Positions 9,401 through 16,523 of a stretch of 42,890 nucleotides of DNA are shown here, piece by piece. Made by a program: the position numbers and the translations under genes. This DNA comes from F2B08 sp046260445 (GTDB taxonomy: Bacteria; Actinomycetota; Actinomycetes; Actinomycetales; Dermatophilaceae): positions 1 to 42,890 of the forward strand of contig JBHEPF010000156.1 of assembly GCA_046260445.1 (NCBI GenBank). The letters run 5' to 3'. Each line of letters begins with the position of its first letter. Positions within the stretch are counted from its first letter, which is position 1. The notes under the pieces are model-generated. The model saw nothing but the letters and a program-made list of their open reading frames with translations, ran no database searches and had not been told where the DNA came from.

Positions 9401-9433
9401 GGGTCCGAGGTCAGCGTGCGCACTGTCGCCTGA
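6398..9433 (+). CDS. sbcC: SbcC, SMC-like ATPase subunit of SbcCD (Rad50-like)
   Basis: A 1011-residue SMC-type ATPase that forms the DNA-repair complex with SbcD. Walker A is GATGAGKT (35-42) near the N-terminus. Ala/Glu/Arg-rich coiled-coil arms flank a zinc hook, CPVCG (Cys517 and Cys520), almost exactly mid-protein. The ABC signature LSGGE (914-918) and Walker B TLFIDEGFG with catalytic Asp949-Glu950 close the head. A second head feature is the RLEKVVTLANERLQRM segment just before the signature. The start is GTG, overlapping the sbcD stop. A strong hairpin follows the stop codon. The gene is intact and of normal length. Confidence 0.95.
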   Translation: MRLHTLTVTAFGPFRRSVEVDFDRVCSAGLFLIHGATGAGKTSLLDAICFALFADVPGARTKKGLASDHATEGTRPIVTLEFSVGNRRLRIERSPEFHRPKRRGTGLTKVPAAVTLEERTSGGWRGVSTRHDEVADALDQVLGMGMAQFAKVVVLPQGDVSAFLRATPEDRRALLERLFDISTFTGVEEWFVEERRRTSVQVDLQMAAIEREVARLSDLVNVEEAPQWAALELGSLPAALAGHLAEVEAEVLTLLAAADEAAGALTRAGTTLQEVRTTSAARDRGLSARADQTAALEAADEIADLRTVVAAAAAADAVAGHLAGLDAALHEESQRARDLAAAQHRVGLHPDAQPGDAVGPAAVLREDIADLAERLHTWDRTLSDLEHAAASRVHAIAAVERAQSTVQRSEAAVAAFADRTRCATESAANAESQVQDLSEVAKGHAAADSACATARRALGLATEVARLVRDREESSPDLIAARDAVLRAQSEVIALRQRRLDGMAAELAAALTPGETCPVCGSAQHPAPARGEAAVSPEDLEGAEASLAHVQSRLVALEVGAAARASRIEALSEQLGDDAGRELGELVTARDEAHGRLAVCLTARRDLQAAQTLLTASRAELTDVQNEAVSVAASSAAATATLQTAQATVAQLSATIDDRMAQHAACPCAAEEDSGIDTVGRTHTSMTAAVDALLTAQSVHADAVTRREDRETAALAAAAARGFADLTAARRAVVSPERVETMRSRISNHAELLAVSAATLDEPSVAAALAGPEPDVQGATEAESYVRRNALQTRSAHTAAEGRFALLRSVSGTVTRLIAEIEPRRARAAAIKDLADAATGVGGGNLLRMRLASFVLAARLEKVVTLANERLQRMDAGRYLLEHSDARVAGGARSGLDLRVLDQWTGRTRETASLSGGESFMVSLALALGLADAVREEAGGFDLGTLFIDEGFGSLDEESLEHVMGVLDGLREGGRAVGVVSHVPDLRTRISHQVVVEKTATGSEVSVRTVA

Positions 9434-9440
9434 GCCCCTG

Positions 9441-9465
9441 CCGGGCCGCCCTCAGGGCTGCCCGG
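9441..9465. terminator. Hairpin between convergent sbcC and gcvP
   Basis: CCGGGC (9441-9446) pairs with GCCCGG (9460-9465), and GCCCT/AGGGC (9448-9452/9454-9458) can extend the stem inside. It sits 8 bases after the sbcC stop and 13 before the gcvP stop on the other strand, the right place for a two-way terminator. No U-run follows, which is common in actinobacteria. Confidence 0.55.
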
Positions 9466-9477
9466 CCGGAGCGGCGG

Positions 9478-12360
9478 TCAGTCCTCGAACGCCTCCGGGG
9501 CCGGGCAGGAGCAGATCAGGTGACGGTCGCCGTAGGCGCCATCGATCCGCCCCACCGGGGGCCAGTACTTGTCGGAGCTCTCGACGCCCGCGGGGAAGGC
9601 AGCGGTCACGCGGTCAAAGGGGTGCTCCCACTCCCCCGCGATGCTGGCGCTCGTGTACGGGGCGTGCCGCAACACACTGTCCGCCGGGTCGACCTCGCCG
9701 CGCTCCACCGTCGCGATCTCCTCTCGGATGGCGATCATCGCGTCACAGAACCGATCCAGCTCGCCGAGGTCCTCGCTCTCCGTCGGCTCGACCATGAGCG
9801 TCCCGGCCACCGGGAAGGACATCGTCGGCGCGTGGAACCCGTAGTCGATGAGGCGCTTGGCGACGTCGTCGACGGTGATGCCGCTCGACTTCGTGAGAGG
9901 TCGCACGTCGAGAATGCACTCATGGGCGACGAGACCGTTGGTCCCGGTGTAGAGGATCGGGTAGGAGTCGGCGAGCCGCGTCGCGACGTAGTTGGCGCTG
10001 AGGACGGCGACCTGCGAAGCCTTGCGAAGGCCTGCGCCACCCATGAGCCGGATATAGGTCCACGAGATCGGCAGGATGCTGGCCGAACCGAAGGGTGCCG
10101 CCGAGACCGGTCCAACGCCCGTTGACGGACCGTCACCCGTCACCGGGTGGTTGGGCAGGAACGGCGCGAGGTGCGCGCGGACGCCCACCGGGCCCACTCC
10201 GGGCCCTCCTCCCCCGTGGGGGATACAGAAGGTCTTGTGCAGGTTGAGGTGCGAGACGTCGGCGCCGAACTCCCCCGGCCTTGCCAGGCCGACGAGTGCG
10301 TTGAGGTTGGCCCCGTCGACATAGACCTGGCCGCCTGCCTCGTGGACCATCTCACAGAGCCGGGTGATCGTGTCCTCGAACACCCCGTGGGTCGACGGGT
10401 AGGTCACCATGATCGCGGCGAGCCGCTCGCCATGCGTGGCGATCTTCTCCTCCAGGTCGACCATGTCGACGCTCCCCTCGGGTGCCGTCTTGACGACGAC
10501 GACCCGCAGGCCGGCCATGACCGCGCTGGCCGCGTTGGTCCCGTGGGCGCTCGCCGGGATGAGGCAGACGTCCCGCTCGGTGTCGCCGTTGGCCTGGTGG
10601 TACGCGCGGATCGCCATGAGTCCCGTGAACTCACCCTGGCTTCCCGCATTGGGCTGCAGGCTGACGGCGTCATAGCCCGTGATCTCGCAGAGCCAGTCCT
10701 CCAGTTGGGCGATGAGCCGTCTCATCCCGGCGCTGTGCGCAGCCGGGGCGAAGGGGTGCAGCGCCGCGAACTCCGGCCAGGTGATCGGGATCATCTCCGT
10801 GGTCGCGTTGAGCTTCATCGTGCAGGAACCGAGGGGGATCATCCCCCTGTCCAGGGCGAAGTCGCGGTCGCTGAGCCGGCGCAGGTATCGCAGCATCGCC
10901 GTCTCGCTGCGATAGGAGTGGAAGGTCGGGTGAGCGAGGAAGTCGCTGGTGCGAGCGAGTGGGCCGTCAATGGCCACCGGCTCCGCGGGTGCGGACCGCT
11001 CGACTCCGAAGGCACGAGAGACGCCCGCGAGGTGGGCCTCTGTGGTCGTCTCGTCGACGCTGAGACGGACCTCGTCCGCACTCTGCTGCCAGAGCGTGAT
11101 GCCGTGTTCCAGGGCCGCGGCCACCAGTGCCGCCGCGCGGCCCGGCACCCGGACGCTCAGGGTGTCGAAGAACTCACCGTCCACGACGTCCAGGCCTCCC
11201 GCGCGAAGTGCATCGGCGAGGGAGTTCGCCTTGGCGTGGACATCCTCGGCTATCCGGGTGAGGCCGTCGGGGCCGTGATAGACCGCGTACATGCTCGCGA
11301 TCACCGCGAGGAGCACCTGAGCGGTGCAGATGTTGGACGTGGCCTTCTCTCGCCGGATGTGCTGCTCGCGGGTCTGCAGGGCCATGCGGTATGCGGGCGC
11401 GCCGGTGTTGTCGATGGAGACCCCGACGAGACGCCCTGGCATGGTCCGTTCGAGCCCGGCACGCACGCTCATGTACCCGGCGTGCGGACCGCCGAAGCCC
11501 ATGGGTACACCGAAGCGCTGGGTCGTGCCGACCGCGACGTCCGCACCCCACTCCCCCGGCGCGGCCAGCAGGGTGAGCGCGAGCAGGTCGCAGACCGCGG
11601 TCAGCAACGCCCCCGCCTCGTGGGCCGCCTCGGTGACGGCGGACCAGTCGTGGATGCGCCCGTCGGCTGCGGGGTACTGCACGATCACGCCGAAGACGTC
11701 ACGGTCCCCGGCTGCTGCGCGCAGTGCAGCCGCGTCCGCGACCCCGGTGAGGTCGGTCTGCACGACAGGCAGGCGCAGCGCCGTAGCTCTGGTCTCGATG
11801 ACGGCGAGTGTCTGAGGGAAGATCTCGGCATCGACGAGCAGGACCGCGTCGTCGGAGACCTTGCTGGCACGGCGCATGAGCGTCATGGCCTCGGCGGCTG
11901 CTGTGGCCTCGTCCAGGAGCGAGGCGCCGGCGGTGGTCAGCCCGGTGAGATCGGAGACGACGGTCTGGAAGTTGAGGAGGGCCTCGAGTCGGCCTTGGGA
12001 GATCTCGGGCTGATAAGGCGTGTAGGCGGTGTACCACGCGGGGCTTTCGAGGACGTTGCGCTGAATGACCGGCGGCAGGATCGTCCCGTAGTAGCCCATC
12101 CCGATCATCGATGTCGCAACGGTGTTGCCTCGCGCGAAGGACTGCAGCTCCTCGACGACAGCGAGCTCAGAGGCGGCCGCCTCGATGGTGAGGTCGACCG
12201 AGCTCGAGATCCCTTTCGGGACGGCGGCGTCGGTCAGGGCATCGAGGGAGTCGTAGCCGACCCGCTCGAGCATGGTCGCGAGGTCGGCGTCGCGCGGGCC
12301 GATATGGCGGGCGGCGAACGCGGGTGTGACCTGGCCTGAGGGGGCGGACGTCGGCGACAT
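9478..12360 (-). CDS. gcvP: Glycine dehydrogenase (decarboxylating), glycine cleavage P protein
   Basis: GcvP decarboxylates glycine using PLP and hands the aminomethyl group to the lipoyl arm of GcvH. The 960-residue single-chain form carries the N-terminal half (FAARHIGPRD, SMIGMGYYGT, YTPYQPEISQGRLEALLNFQT) and the C-terminal half with the PLP lysine (Lys709) in HLNLHKTFCIPHGGGGPG. The length is normal for the fused bacterial enzyme. GGAG lies 10 bases before the ATG at 12360. Expression should be glycine-controlled through the riboswitch directly upstream. gcvH is 2.6 kb upstream in the garA cluster; gcvT and lpd are not in the window. Confidence 0.96.
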   Translation of the reverse strand: MSPTSAPSGQVTPAFAARHIGPRDADLATMLERVGYDSLDALTDAAVPKGISSSVDLTIEAAASELAVVEELQSFARGNTVATSMIGMGYYGTILPPVIQRNVLESPAWYTAYTPYQPEISQGRLEALLNFQTVVSDLTGLTTAGASLLDEATAAAEAMTLMRRASKVSDDAVLLVDAEIFPQTLAVIETRATALRLPVVQTDLTGVADAAALRAAAGDRDVFGVIVQYPAADGRIHDWSAVTEAAHEAGALLTAVCDLLALTLLAAPGEWGADVAVGTTQRFGVPMGFGGPHAGYMSVRAGLERTMPGRLVGVSIDNTGAPAYRMALQTREQHIRREKATSNICTAQVLLAVIASMYAVYHGPDGLTRIAEDVHAKANSLADALRAGGLDVVDGEFFDTLSVRVPGRAAALVAAALEHGITLWQQSADEVRLSVDETTTEAHLAGVSRAFGVERSAPAEPVAIDGPLARTSDFLAHPTFHSYRSETAMLRYLRRLSDRDFALDRGMIPLGSCTMKLNATTEMIPITWPEFAALHPFAPAAHSAGMRRLIAQLEDWLCEITGYDAVSLQPNAGSQGEFTGLMAIRAYHQANGDTERDVCLIPASAHGTNAASAVMAGLRVVVVKTAPEGSVDMVDLEEKIATHGERLAAIMVTYPSTHGVFEDTITRLCEMVHEAGGQVYVDGANLNALVGLARPGEFGADVSHLNLHKTFCIPHGGGGPGVGPVGVRAHLAPFLPNHPVTGDGPSTGVGPVSAAPFGSASILPISWTYIRLMGGAGLRKASQVAVLSANYVATRLADSYPILYTGTNGLVAHECILDVRPLTKSSGITVDDVAKRLIDYGFHAPTMSFPVAGTLMVEPTESEDLGELDRFCDAMIAIREEIATVERGEVDPADSVLRHAPYTSASIAGEWEHPFDRVTAAFPAGVESSDKYWPPVGRIDGAYGDRHLICSCPAPEAFED

Positions 12361-12366
12361 AGGTGA

Positions 12367-12545
12367 GGCACTCCTGCGGTGACGACGCGCTACGCGAGCA
12401 CGCGTGGGTATGCCTCCCCCTCTGTCGCCCGTCGGTGGACTCCAGAGGTGCCTGGCCCGTGTGGTCCTTTGCGCCTGAGAGGTTCCGGGGAGGTTTGCCC
12501 CTTCGGCGCCCCGTCACCCAAAGGGACGGAGACTCTCCCACACGG
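12367..12545 (-). promoter_or_regulatory. Glycine riboswitch (single aptamer with ghost-aptamer stem) and gcvP leader
   Basis: Read on the minus strand, the leader shows the gcvT-motif consensus: GGGAGAGTCTC, then GCGCCGAAGGGGCAA, CCTCTCAGGCGCAAAGGACC. The P1 helix is perfect: 12538-12545 pairs with 12457-12464 over 8 bp. No second full aptamer follows. Instead CCTCTG/CAGAGG (12443-12448 and 12419-12424) forms a short stem just downstream of the aptamer, as in singlet glycine riboswitches with a ghost aptamer. The gcvP Shine-Dalgarno (12371-12374) lies 37 bases further on. No intrinsic terminator is seen, so control is probably at translation initiation. Confidence 0.9.
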
Positions 12546-12616
12546 TGTGAGCAGCGACCCTCAGGTTAGCGCACCGTCTGCCAGGGACGGCGTGGCAACT
12601 CGCCCGATGAAAGTCG

Positions 12617-13195
12617 TCAGGCCAACCGTGCCGCGCGCCGGGCGCTGAGCTCGTCGCCTGGGTGCACGGCAGGAGCCTCGTCGTCGGGACGCTCACTCGG
12701 GAGCTCGGCGAGCTCGCCCTCGACCTCGCGCCAGACCTTGCCGAGAGCGATCCCGAACACACCCTGACCCCCGGCGAGCAGATCGACGATCTCATCCGGA
12801 GAGGTGCACTCGTAGACGGTTGCGCCGTCACTCATGAGGGTGATCTGGGAGAGCTCCTCTACGCCGGCCCGCCGCAGGGAGGTGATCGCCAGGCGGATCT
12901 GCTGGAGTGAGACGCCGGTGACGAGCAGCCGTTTGACGACCTTGAGCACGAGGATGTCCCGGAATCCGTAGAGACGCTGGCTGCCGGAGCCGGTGGCCGA
13001 GCGCACGCTCGGCTCGACGAGGCCCGTGCGGGCCCAGTAGTCCAACTGACGGTAGGTGATTCCGGCGGCCTTGCAGGCGGCCGGACCGCGATAGCCCGTC
13101 TCCTCGCTCAGCTCCGAGGCGCCCGTGTCGAAGAGGACCCCCTGCGATCCGACCGGCACTGTGGTCGGGGTGGTGGGCTGCTCAGCCGGGCTCAT
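12617..13195 (-). CDS. MerR-family transcriptional regulator (Rv1830-like)
   Basis: A 192-residue regulator with a single MerR winged-helix domain: ACKAAGITYRQLDYWARTGLV (residues 40-60) is the recognition helix region, followed by GSQRLYGFRDILVLKVVKRLL and LQQIRLAITSLR. The N-terminal 30 residues are low complexity. The C-terminal part lacks metal-binding cysteines and is of unknown ligand. Position next to the bifunctional nuclease and gcvP matches Rv1830 of M. tuberculosis. It lies 85 bases downstream of the nuclease gene on the same strand, so it may be the last gene of that transcript. Confidence 0.88.
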   Translation of the reverse strand: MSPAEQPTTPTTVPVGSQGVLFDTGASELSEETGYRGPAACKAAGITYRQLDYWARTGLVEPSVRSATGSGSQRLYGFRDILVLKVVKRLLVTGVSLQQIRLAITSLRRAGVEELSQITLMSDGATVYECTSPDEIVDLLAGGQGVFGIALGKVWREVEGELAELPSERPDDEAPAVHPGDELSARRAARLA

Positions 13196-13280
13196 GGGCG
13201 CTCCTCATTGGTCACACTCGTCACACCTGTCACAGTGCCATCTGCCCCGAACGCTACGGCTCCGGCTGCCACGGCGTCAA

Positions 13281-13802
13281 TCACCCACGCGGTAAGTCGT
13301 CGTCGGGAGGTTCGGCTGTCGGGACGTCCTCGCCCCCGGGCTCGGCGAAGTCCTCAGGGCTGACCGAGTCGAGGAAGTCCTTGAACGCCTCGACATCCTC
13401 CTCCTGCTCCTCCGGCATGTGCACGCCCGCATCATCGAGGACGGCCGTGCTGCCAAGGACGGGGGCACCGACTCGCAGAGCGATCGCGATCGCGTCGGAG
13501 GGGCGGGCCGAGATCTCGGTCCCGCCGTCGATGACGAGGGGCGCGAAGAAGACGCCGTCGACGAGGGAGTCGATCCGCACCGCGGAGACTTCGTGCCCGA
13601 GCTCGGCCAGAACGTTGACCATGAGGTCGTGGGTGAGCGGACGCGGGGGCTCGACACCCTGCTGGACATAGGCGATGGCCGTTGCCTCGGCCGCACCGAT
13701 CCAGATGGGCAGATATCGATCGCCGTCCCGCTCACGGAGCAGGACGATCGGCTGGTTCGTCGGCATCTCGACGCGGACGCCCATGACCTCGAGCGGCTTC
13801 AT
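13281..13802 (-). CDS. Bifunctional nuclease family protein (DUF151, Rv1829-like)
   Basis: A 173-residue member of the BFN/DUF151 family, whose plant members have DNase and RNase activity; the bacterial role is little known. Seen: VMGVRVEMPTNQPIVLLRE (6-24), RYLPIWIGAAEATAIAYVQQGV (30-51), the conserved RPLTHDLMVNVLAELG, and ISARPSDAIAIALRVGAPV (97-115). The C-terminal 40 residues are acidic and variable. The ATG overlaps the ftsR stop by 4 bases (ATGA), indicating translational coupling. Confidence 0.9.
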   Translation of the reverse strand: MKPLEVMGVRVEMPTNQPIVLLRERDGDRYLPIWIGAAEATAIAYVQQGVEPPRPLTHDLMVNVLAELGHEVSAVRIDSLVDGVFFAPLVIDGGTEISARPSDAIAIALRVGAPVLGSTAVLDDAGVHMPEEQEEDVEAFKDFLDSVSPEDFAEPGGEDVPTAEPPDDDLPRG

Positions 13803-14491
13803 GACTCCACGGTACTCCCCGCGCGACCCTCCACCGCCGCACCGCCGAGACCTTTGGTGACGAGTGCGCCGTGGATGAGGATCAGGTGCTGGGCGATGCG
13901 GGCGGCCCTGGCCTGACGGTCATGACCCCGGGAACTGGGGGCGAGCATCTGCTCGACCAGTCCGACCTCGCGGTCAGCAGCGGTCTTGAACGGGCGCAGG
14001 TGGCGAGGCTCGAGGCCGAACTTGTGGAGCCAGACCGCGGACTCGACGATCTGGAGGTCCTCGGCCCCGAACCGCCCGGTCTCGTCGGCACCGATGAGAC
14101 CGACACCGACGAGGGAGTCCACCAGGGCCGGATCGGCGCCGCCGGCATCGGCGAGCTCTGCGGCGCTGAGCCGCACCCGCCGTGGGGGCGCGGTGGGGAG
14201 GGCGGCATCCTCCCGCTCCCGCGCGGCGAGCGCGTCGCGGATGACTCGCAGCGGCCAGAAGTGGTCGCGCTGCGCAGTGAGGATGTAGCGCAGCCGCTCG
14301 ACGTCGCCCTCGGTGTACTTGCGATATCCGGCCCCGGTCCGCTCGGGTGTCAGCAGTCCCTCTGTCTCGAGAAAGCGGACCTTCGAGACCGTCAGGTCGG
14401 GGAAGTCAGGCTGCAGGCGCGCGATGACCTTGCCGATGGTCAGGTGTGCGCCGCTGCTCGAGGAGGGGCTACGACTCGGGGCGGCCGGCAT
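13799..14491 (-). CDS. ftsR: FtsR, MerR-family regulator (Rv1828-like)
   Basis: A 230-residue MerR-like regulator homologous by position and sequence to Rv1828 / corynebacterial FtsR, an activator of ftsZ. The domain begins LTIGKVIARLQPDFPDLTVSKVRFLETEGLL, followed by GYRKYTEGDVERLRYILTAQRDHFWPLRVIRDAL. The C-terminal half is a second winged-helix/dimerisation region (LSAAELADAGGADPALVDSLV). Start choice: the frame is open far upstream inside garA, but the ATG at 14491 (MPAAPSRS) gives the family length (about 247 in M. tuberculosis). It overlaps the garA 3' end by 23 bases and the nuclease ATG by 4. Confidence 0.85.
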   Translation of the reverse strand: MPAAPSRSPSSSSGAHLTIGKVIARLQPDFPDLTVSKVRFLETEGLLTPERTGAGYRKYTEGDVERLRYILTAQRDHFWPLRVIRDALAAREREDAALPTAPPRRVRLSAAELADAGGADPALVDSLVGVGLIGADETGRFGAEDLQIVESAVWLHKFGLEPRHLRPFKTAADREVGLVEQMLAPSSRGHDRQARAARIAQHLILIHGALVTKGLGGAAVEGRAGSTVES

Positions 14492-14933
14492 AGAAGACGA
14501 GGCGGAACTTGCCGATCTGGACCTCGTCGCCGGTGTGCAGCACAGCCTCGTCGATCCGCTCGCGGTTGAGGTAGGTGCCGTTGAGCGACCCGACGTCGCG
14601 CACGGCGAAGGTCTCACCGTCGCGGGTGAAGACCGCGTGCTTGCGGGAGACCGTGACGTCGTCGAGGAAGATGTCCGAGTCCGGGTGTCGACCCGAGGAG
14701 ACAGAGGCGTCGTCGAGCAGGAAGCGCGCGCCGGTGTTGGGACCCCGCAGCACGACGAGCAGCGCGGTGCCGGGGCGCAGCGCGTCGACCGTCGCCTGGT
14801 CCGCGCGGGTGAGCATGTGATCGGACTCGGTGGCCTCGACATGCTCAACGCCCCCCACGCTGGGGAACCGCATCGTCGTCGACTCGCGCGACTCGGTCAT
14901 CGGGCTGTCTTCCGCCCCTGGCTTCTCACTCAT
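14469..14933 (-). CDS. garA: GarA/OdhI-like FHA-domain regulator
   Basis: A 154-residue FHA protein. In mycobacteria and corynebacteria GarA/OdhI, when unphosphorylated, inhibits 2-oxoglutarate dehydrogenase and affects glutamate metabolism; Ser/Thr kinases phosphorylate its N-terminal Thr pair. That site is seen here as ESTTMRF (Thr19, Thr20). The FHA domain spans about 50-150: SSGRHPDSDIFLDDVTVSRKHAVF, GSLNGTYLNRERI and a C-terminal GKFRLVFY. The start ATG has GGAGG 7 bases upstream. First gene of the garA-ftsR-nuclease unit. Confidence 0.93.
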   Translation of the reverse strand: MSEKPGAEDSPMTESRESTTMRFPSVGGVEHVEATESDHMLTRADQATVDALRPGTALLVVLRGPNTGARFLLDDASVSSGRHPDSDIFLDDVTVSRKHAVFTRDGETFAVRDVGSLNGTYLNRERIDEAVLHTGDEVQIGKFRLVFYAGRPES

Positions 14934-14985
14934 CTATTGCCTCCACGCTCAGCATCGTAGTCCGTCGGGGTCGCCCGGCGGCCGG

Positions 14986-15369
14986 TTAGTCGAGGATTGC
15001 CGCGTATCCCTCTGCGTCGAGCATGCCGTCGACGACCGACGGGTCGGCGAGGCTGAGGTCGTACATCCACCCCTCACCATACGGATCGGTGTTGACGGAC
15101 TCGGGCGTGGCCTCGAGGGAGTCGTTGACCGCGACGATCTCGCCATCGGCCGGTGCGTAGAGATCGCTCACTGACTTGGTGGACTCGACCTCGCCGCAGG
15201 ACTGGCCCCCGCTGACCGTGTCGCCGACGCCGGGCAGGCTGATGTAGACGACATCACCCAGGGCCTCTGCCGCATAGGCGGTTATGCCCACCCGCACGAC
15301 CCCGTCGCCCTTGTCCTGCACCCACTCGTGCTCGGCCGTGTAGCGCAGGTCGCCGGGAATCTCACTCAT
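14986..15369 (-). CDS. gcvH: Glycine cleavage system H protein
   Basis: GcvH is the lipoyl-bearing shuttle of the glycine cleavage complex. The frame is open upstream, but AAGGAG lies 6 bases before the ATG at 15369, giving MSEIPGDLRYTAEHEWV and 127 residues, the normal length. The lipoylation lysine is Lys65 in CGEVESTKSVSDLYAP. GITAYAAEALGDVVYISLPGVG is the conserved hairpin. It works with GcvP encoded 2.6 kb downstream but is placed between DUF881 and garA, as in mycobacteria. No riboswitch is seen before gcvH itself. Confidence 0.95.
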   Translation of the reverse strand: MSEIPGDLRYTAEHEWVQDKGDGVVRVGITAYAAEALGDVVYISLPGVGDTVSGGQSCGEVESTKSVSDLYAPADGEIVAVNDSLEATPESVNTDPYGEGWMYDLSLADPSVVDGMLDAEGYAAILD

Positions 15370-15394
15370 AGCTGCTCCTTGGGTGGATGGGTGC

Positions 15395-16198
15395 TCACGA
15401 TGTCGAGCTGGGGACCGGCTGAGCGTACTGAGACTCGGTCGGGGTGTGCAACGACGTGATGTCGAGGCTATCGCGTTGCTCGATGACAGCCTCCGCATTG
15501 AGCCGCCGCACGGACTCGCTCACCCCACCCGGGATGTCCATCGCCGCCGCCATGGTCGGCGGGTCGCCGATGGCGTTGATGGCGTAGGGGGCCTGGATCC
15601 GTTCGCCCGAGACCGTCACGCCCTGGTCGACGTCCGTGAAGTACGTCGAGCTGACGACACGGAGGTCGTTGATCTCCACGGCTTCTGCGCCGGCGTCTCG
15701 CAGCTCCTGGAGGGTGTCGAGCAAGAGCGCGGCTGTCACTCTACGCTCAGGGTCGTCGATCGTGATCACCACTCCGGGCCCGGTCGCCGCGACGGTGCCG
15801 GAGAGGACCTGGATCGAGTCCAGCCGCGCCTGAGCCGCAGCCCTGGCCTCCTCCGAGGTGGCGCCGGAGGCCAGCTGGCCGCGCGTCTGCTCCAGCTCCC
15901 TGATCTCGTTGGAGAGGCGGGAGTTCTCCTGCGTGACGTCGTCGAGGATGCGGACCAGCTCGTCCTCGCGGAGGTCCGCCAGCCCCTCGAGGTCGGTCTG
16001 GCGCACCTGCGCAGCGATGGCAAACCCCAGGGAGATGGCGAGCAGGCCGACGACGACGTTGGCGCGGGTCGCCCGCGGGCTGCCCATCCGGCGCAGCCGA
16101 CGCCAGGCGGCCCTTCCACTGACCGAGCCGCGATCGGCGGCCGCGCTCTCCGCCGGAGCAGGCTGCTCCGTCGGGGACGAGTCGTTTCGGTCAGGCAT
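15395..16198 (-). CDS. DUF881 membrane-anchored protein (Rv1825-like)
   Basis: A 267-residue protein from the ATG at 16198, which overlaps the 3' end of the small basic protein gene by 8 bases; the longer open frame upstream runs through that gene and is discarded. An N-terminal charged cytoplasmic stretch is followed by one transmembrane helix (ANVVVGLLAISLGFAIAAQV, about 46-65), a coiled coil (VRILDDVTQENSRLSNEIRELEQ) and the extracytoplasmic DUF881 domain (GPGVVITIDDPE ... EAVEINDLRVVSSTYF). Function unknown; the gene set is linked to envelope/division genes in actinobacteria. Confidence 0.85.
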   Translation of the reverse strand: MPDRNDSSPTEQPAPAESAAADRGSVSGRAAWRRLRRMGSPRATRANVVVGLLAISLGFAIAAQVRQTDLEGLADLREDELVRILDDVTQENSRLSNEIRELEQTRGQLASGATSEEARAAAQARLDSIQVLSGTVAATGPGVVITIDDPERRVTAALLLDTLQELRDAGAEAVEINDLRVVSSTYFTDVDQGVTVSGERIQAPYAINAIGDPPTMAAAMDIPGGVSESVRRLNAEAVIEQRDSLDITSLHTPTESQYAQPVPSSTS

Positions 16199-16523
16199 GG
16201 AACAGGTGACGGCGAATGGAGGCGACGTTGGAGAAGATGCGGACGCCGAGGACCACGACAACACCGGTCGAGAGCTGGGATCCGACGCCGAGCTGGTCGC
16301 CGATGAAGACGATGAGCGCGGCCACGATGACGTTGGAAAGGAAACTGATGACGAAGACCTTGTCGTCGAAGATCCCGTCGAGAACGGCGCGCAGCGCACC
16401 GAAGACCGCGTCCAGGGCGGCGATGACGGCGATCGGCAGGTAGGGCTGCATCCACGAGGGCACGCTGGGATCGAGGATGAGCCCGATGATGAGACCGACG
16501 ACGAGGCCGATGGCGGGGATCAC
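16191..16523 (-). CDS. Small basic protein family (DUF1290) membrane protein
   Basis: A 110-residue membrane protein of the sbp/DUF1290 family: an N-terminal helix (IPAIGLVVGLIIGLIL), the conserved PSWMQPYLPIAVIAALDAVFGALRAVLD (24-51), then FVISFLSNVIVAALIVFIGDQLGVG and VVVVLGVRIFSNVASIRRHLF. Three to four hydrophobic segments. The name is historical; biochemical function is not known. Start and stop overlap both DUF881 neighbours (4 and 8 bases), as expected for a tightly coupled trio. Confidence 0.92.
   Translation of the reverse strand: MIPAIGLVVGLIIGLILDPSVPSWMQPYLPIAVIAALDAVFGALRAVLDGIFDDKVFVISFLSNVIVAALIVFIGDQLGVGSQLSTGVVVVLGVRIFSNVASIRRHLFHA

Noticed and set aside
10147..12339. 730-codon plus-strand open frame opposite gcvP
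   Set aside because: Antisense shadow of gcvP; no family features and strongly biased composition.
12413..12545. Tandem (two-aptamer) glycine riboswitch
   Set aside because: Only one full aptamer consensus is present; the second is reduced to a short stem.
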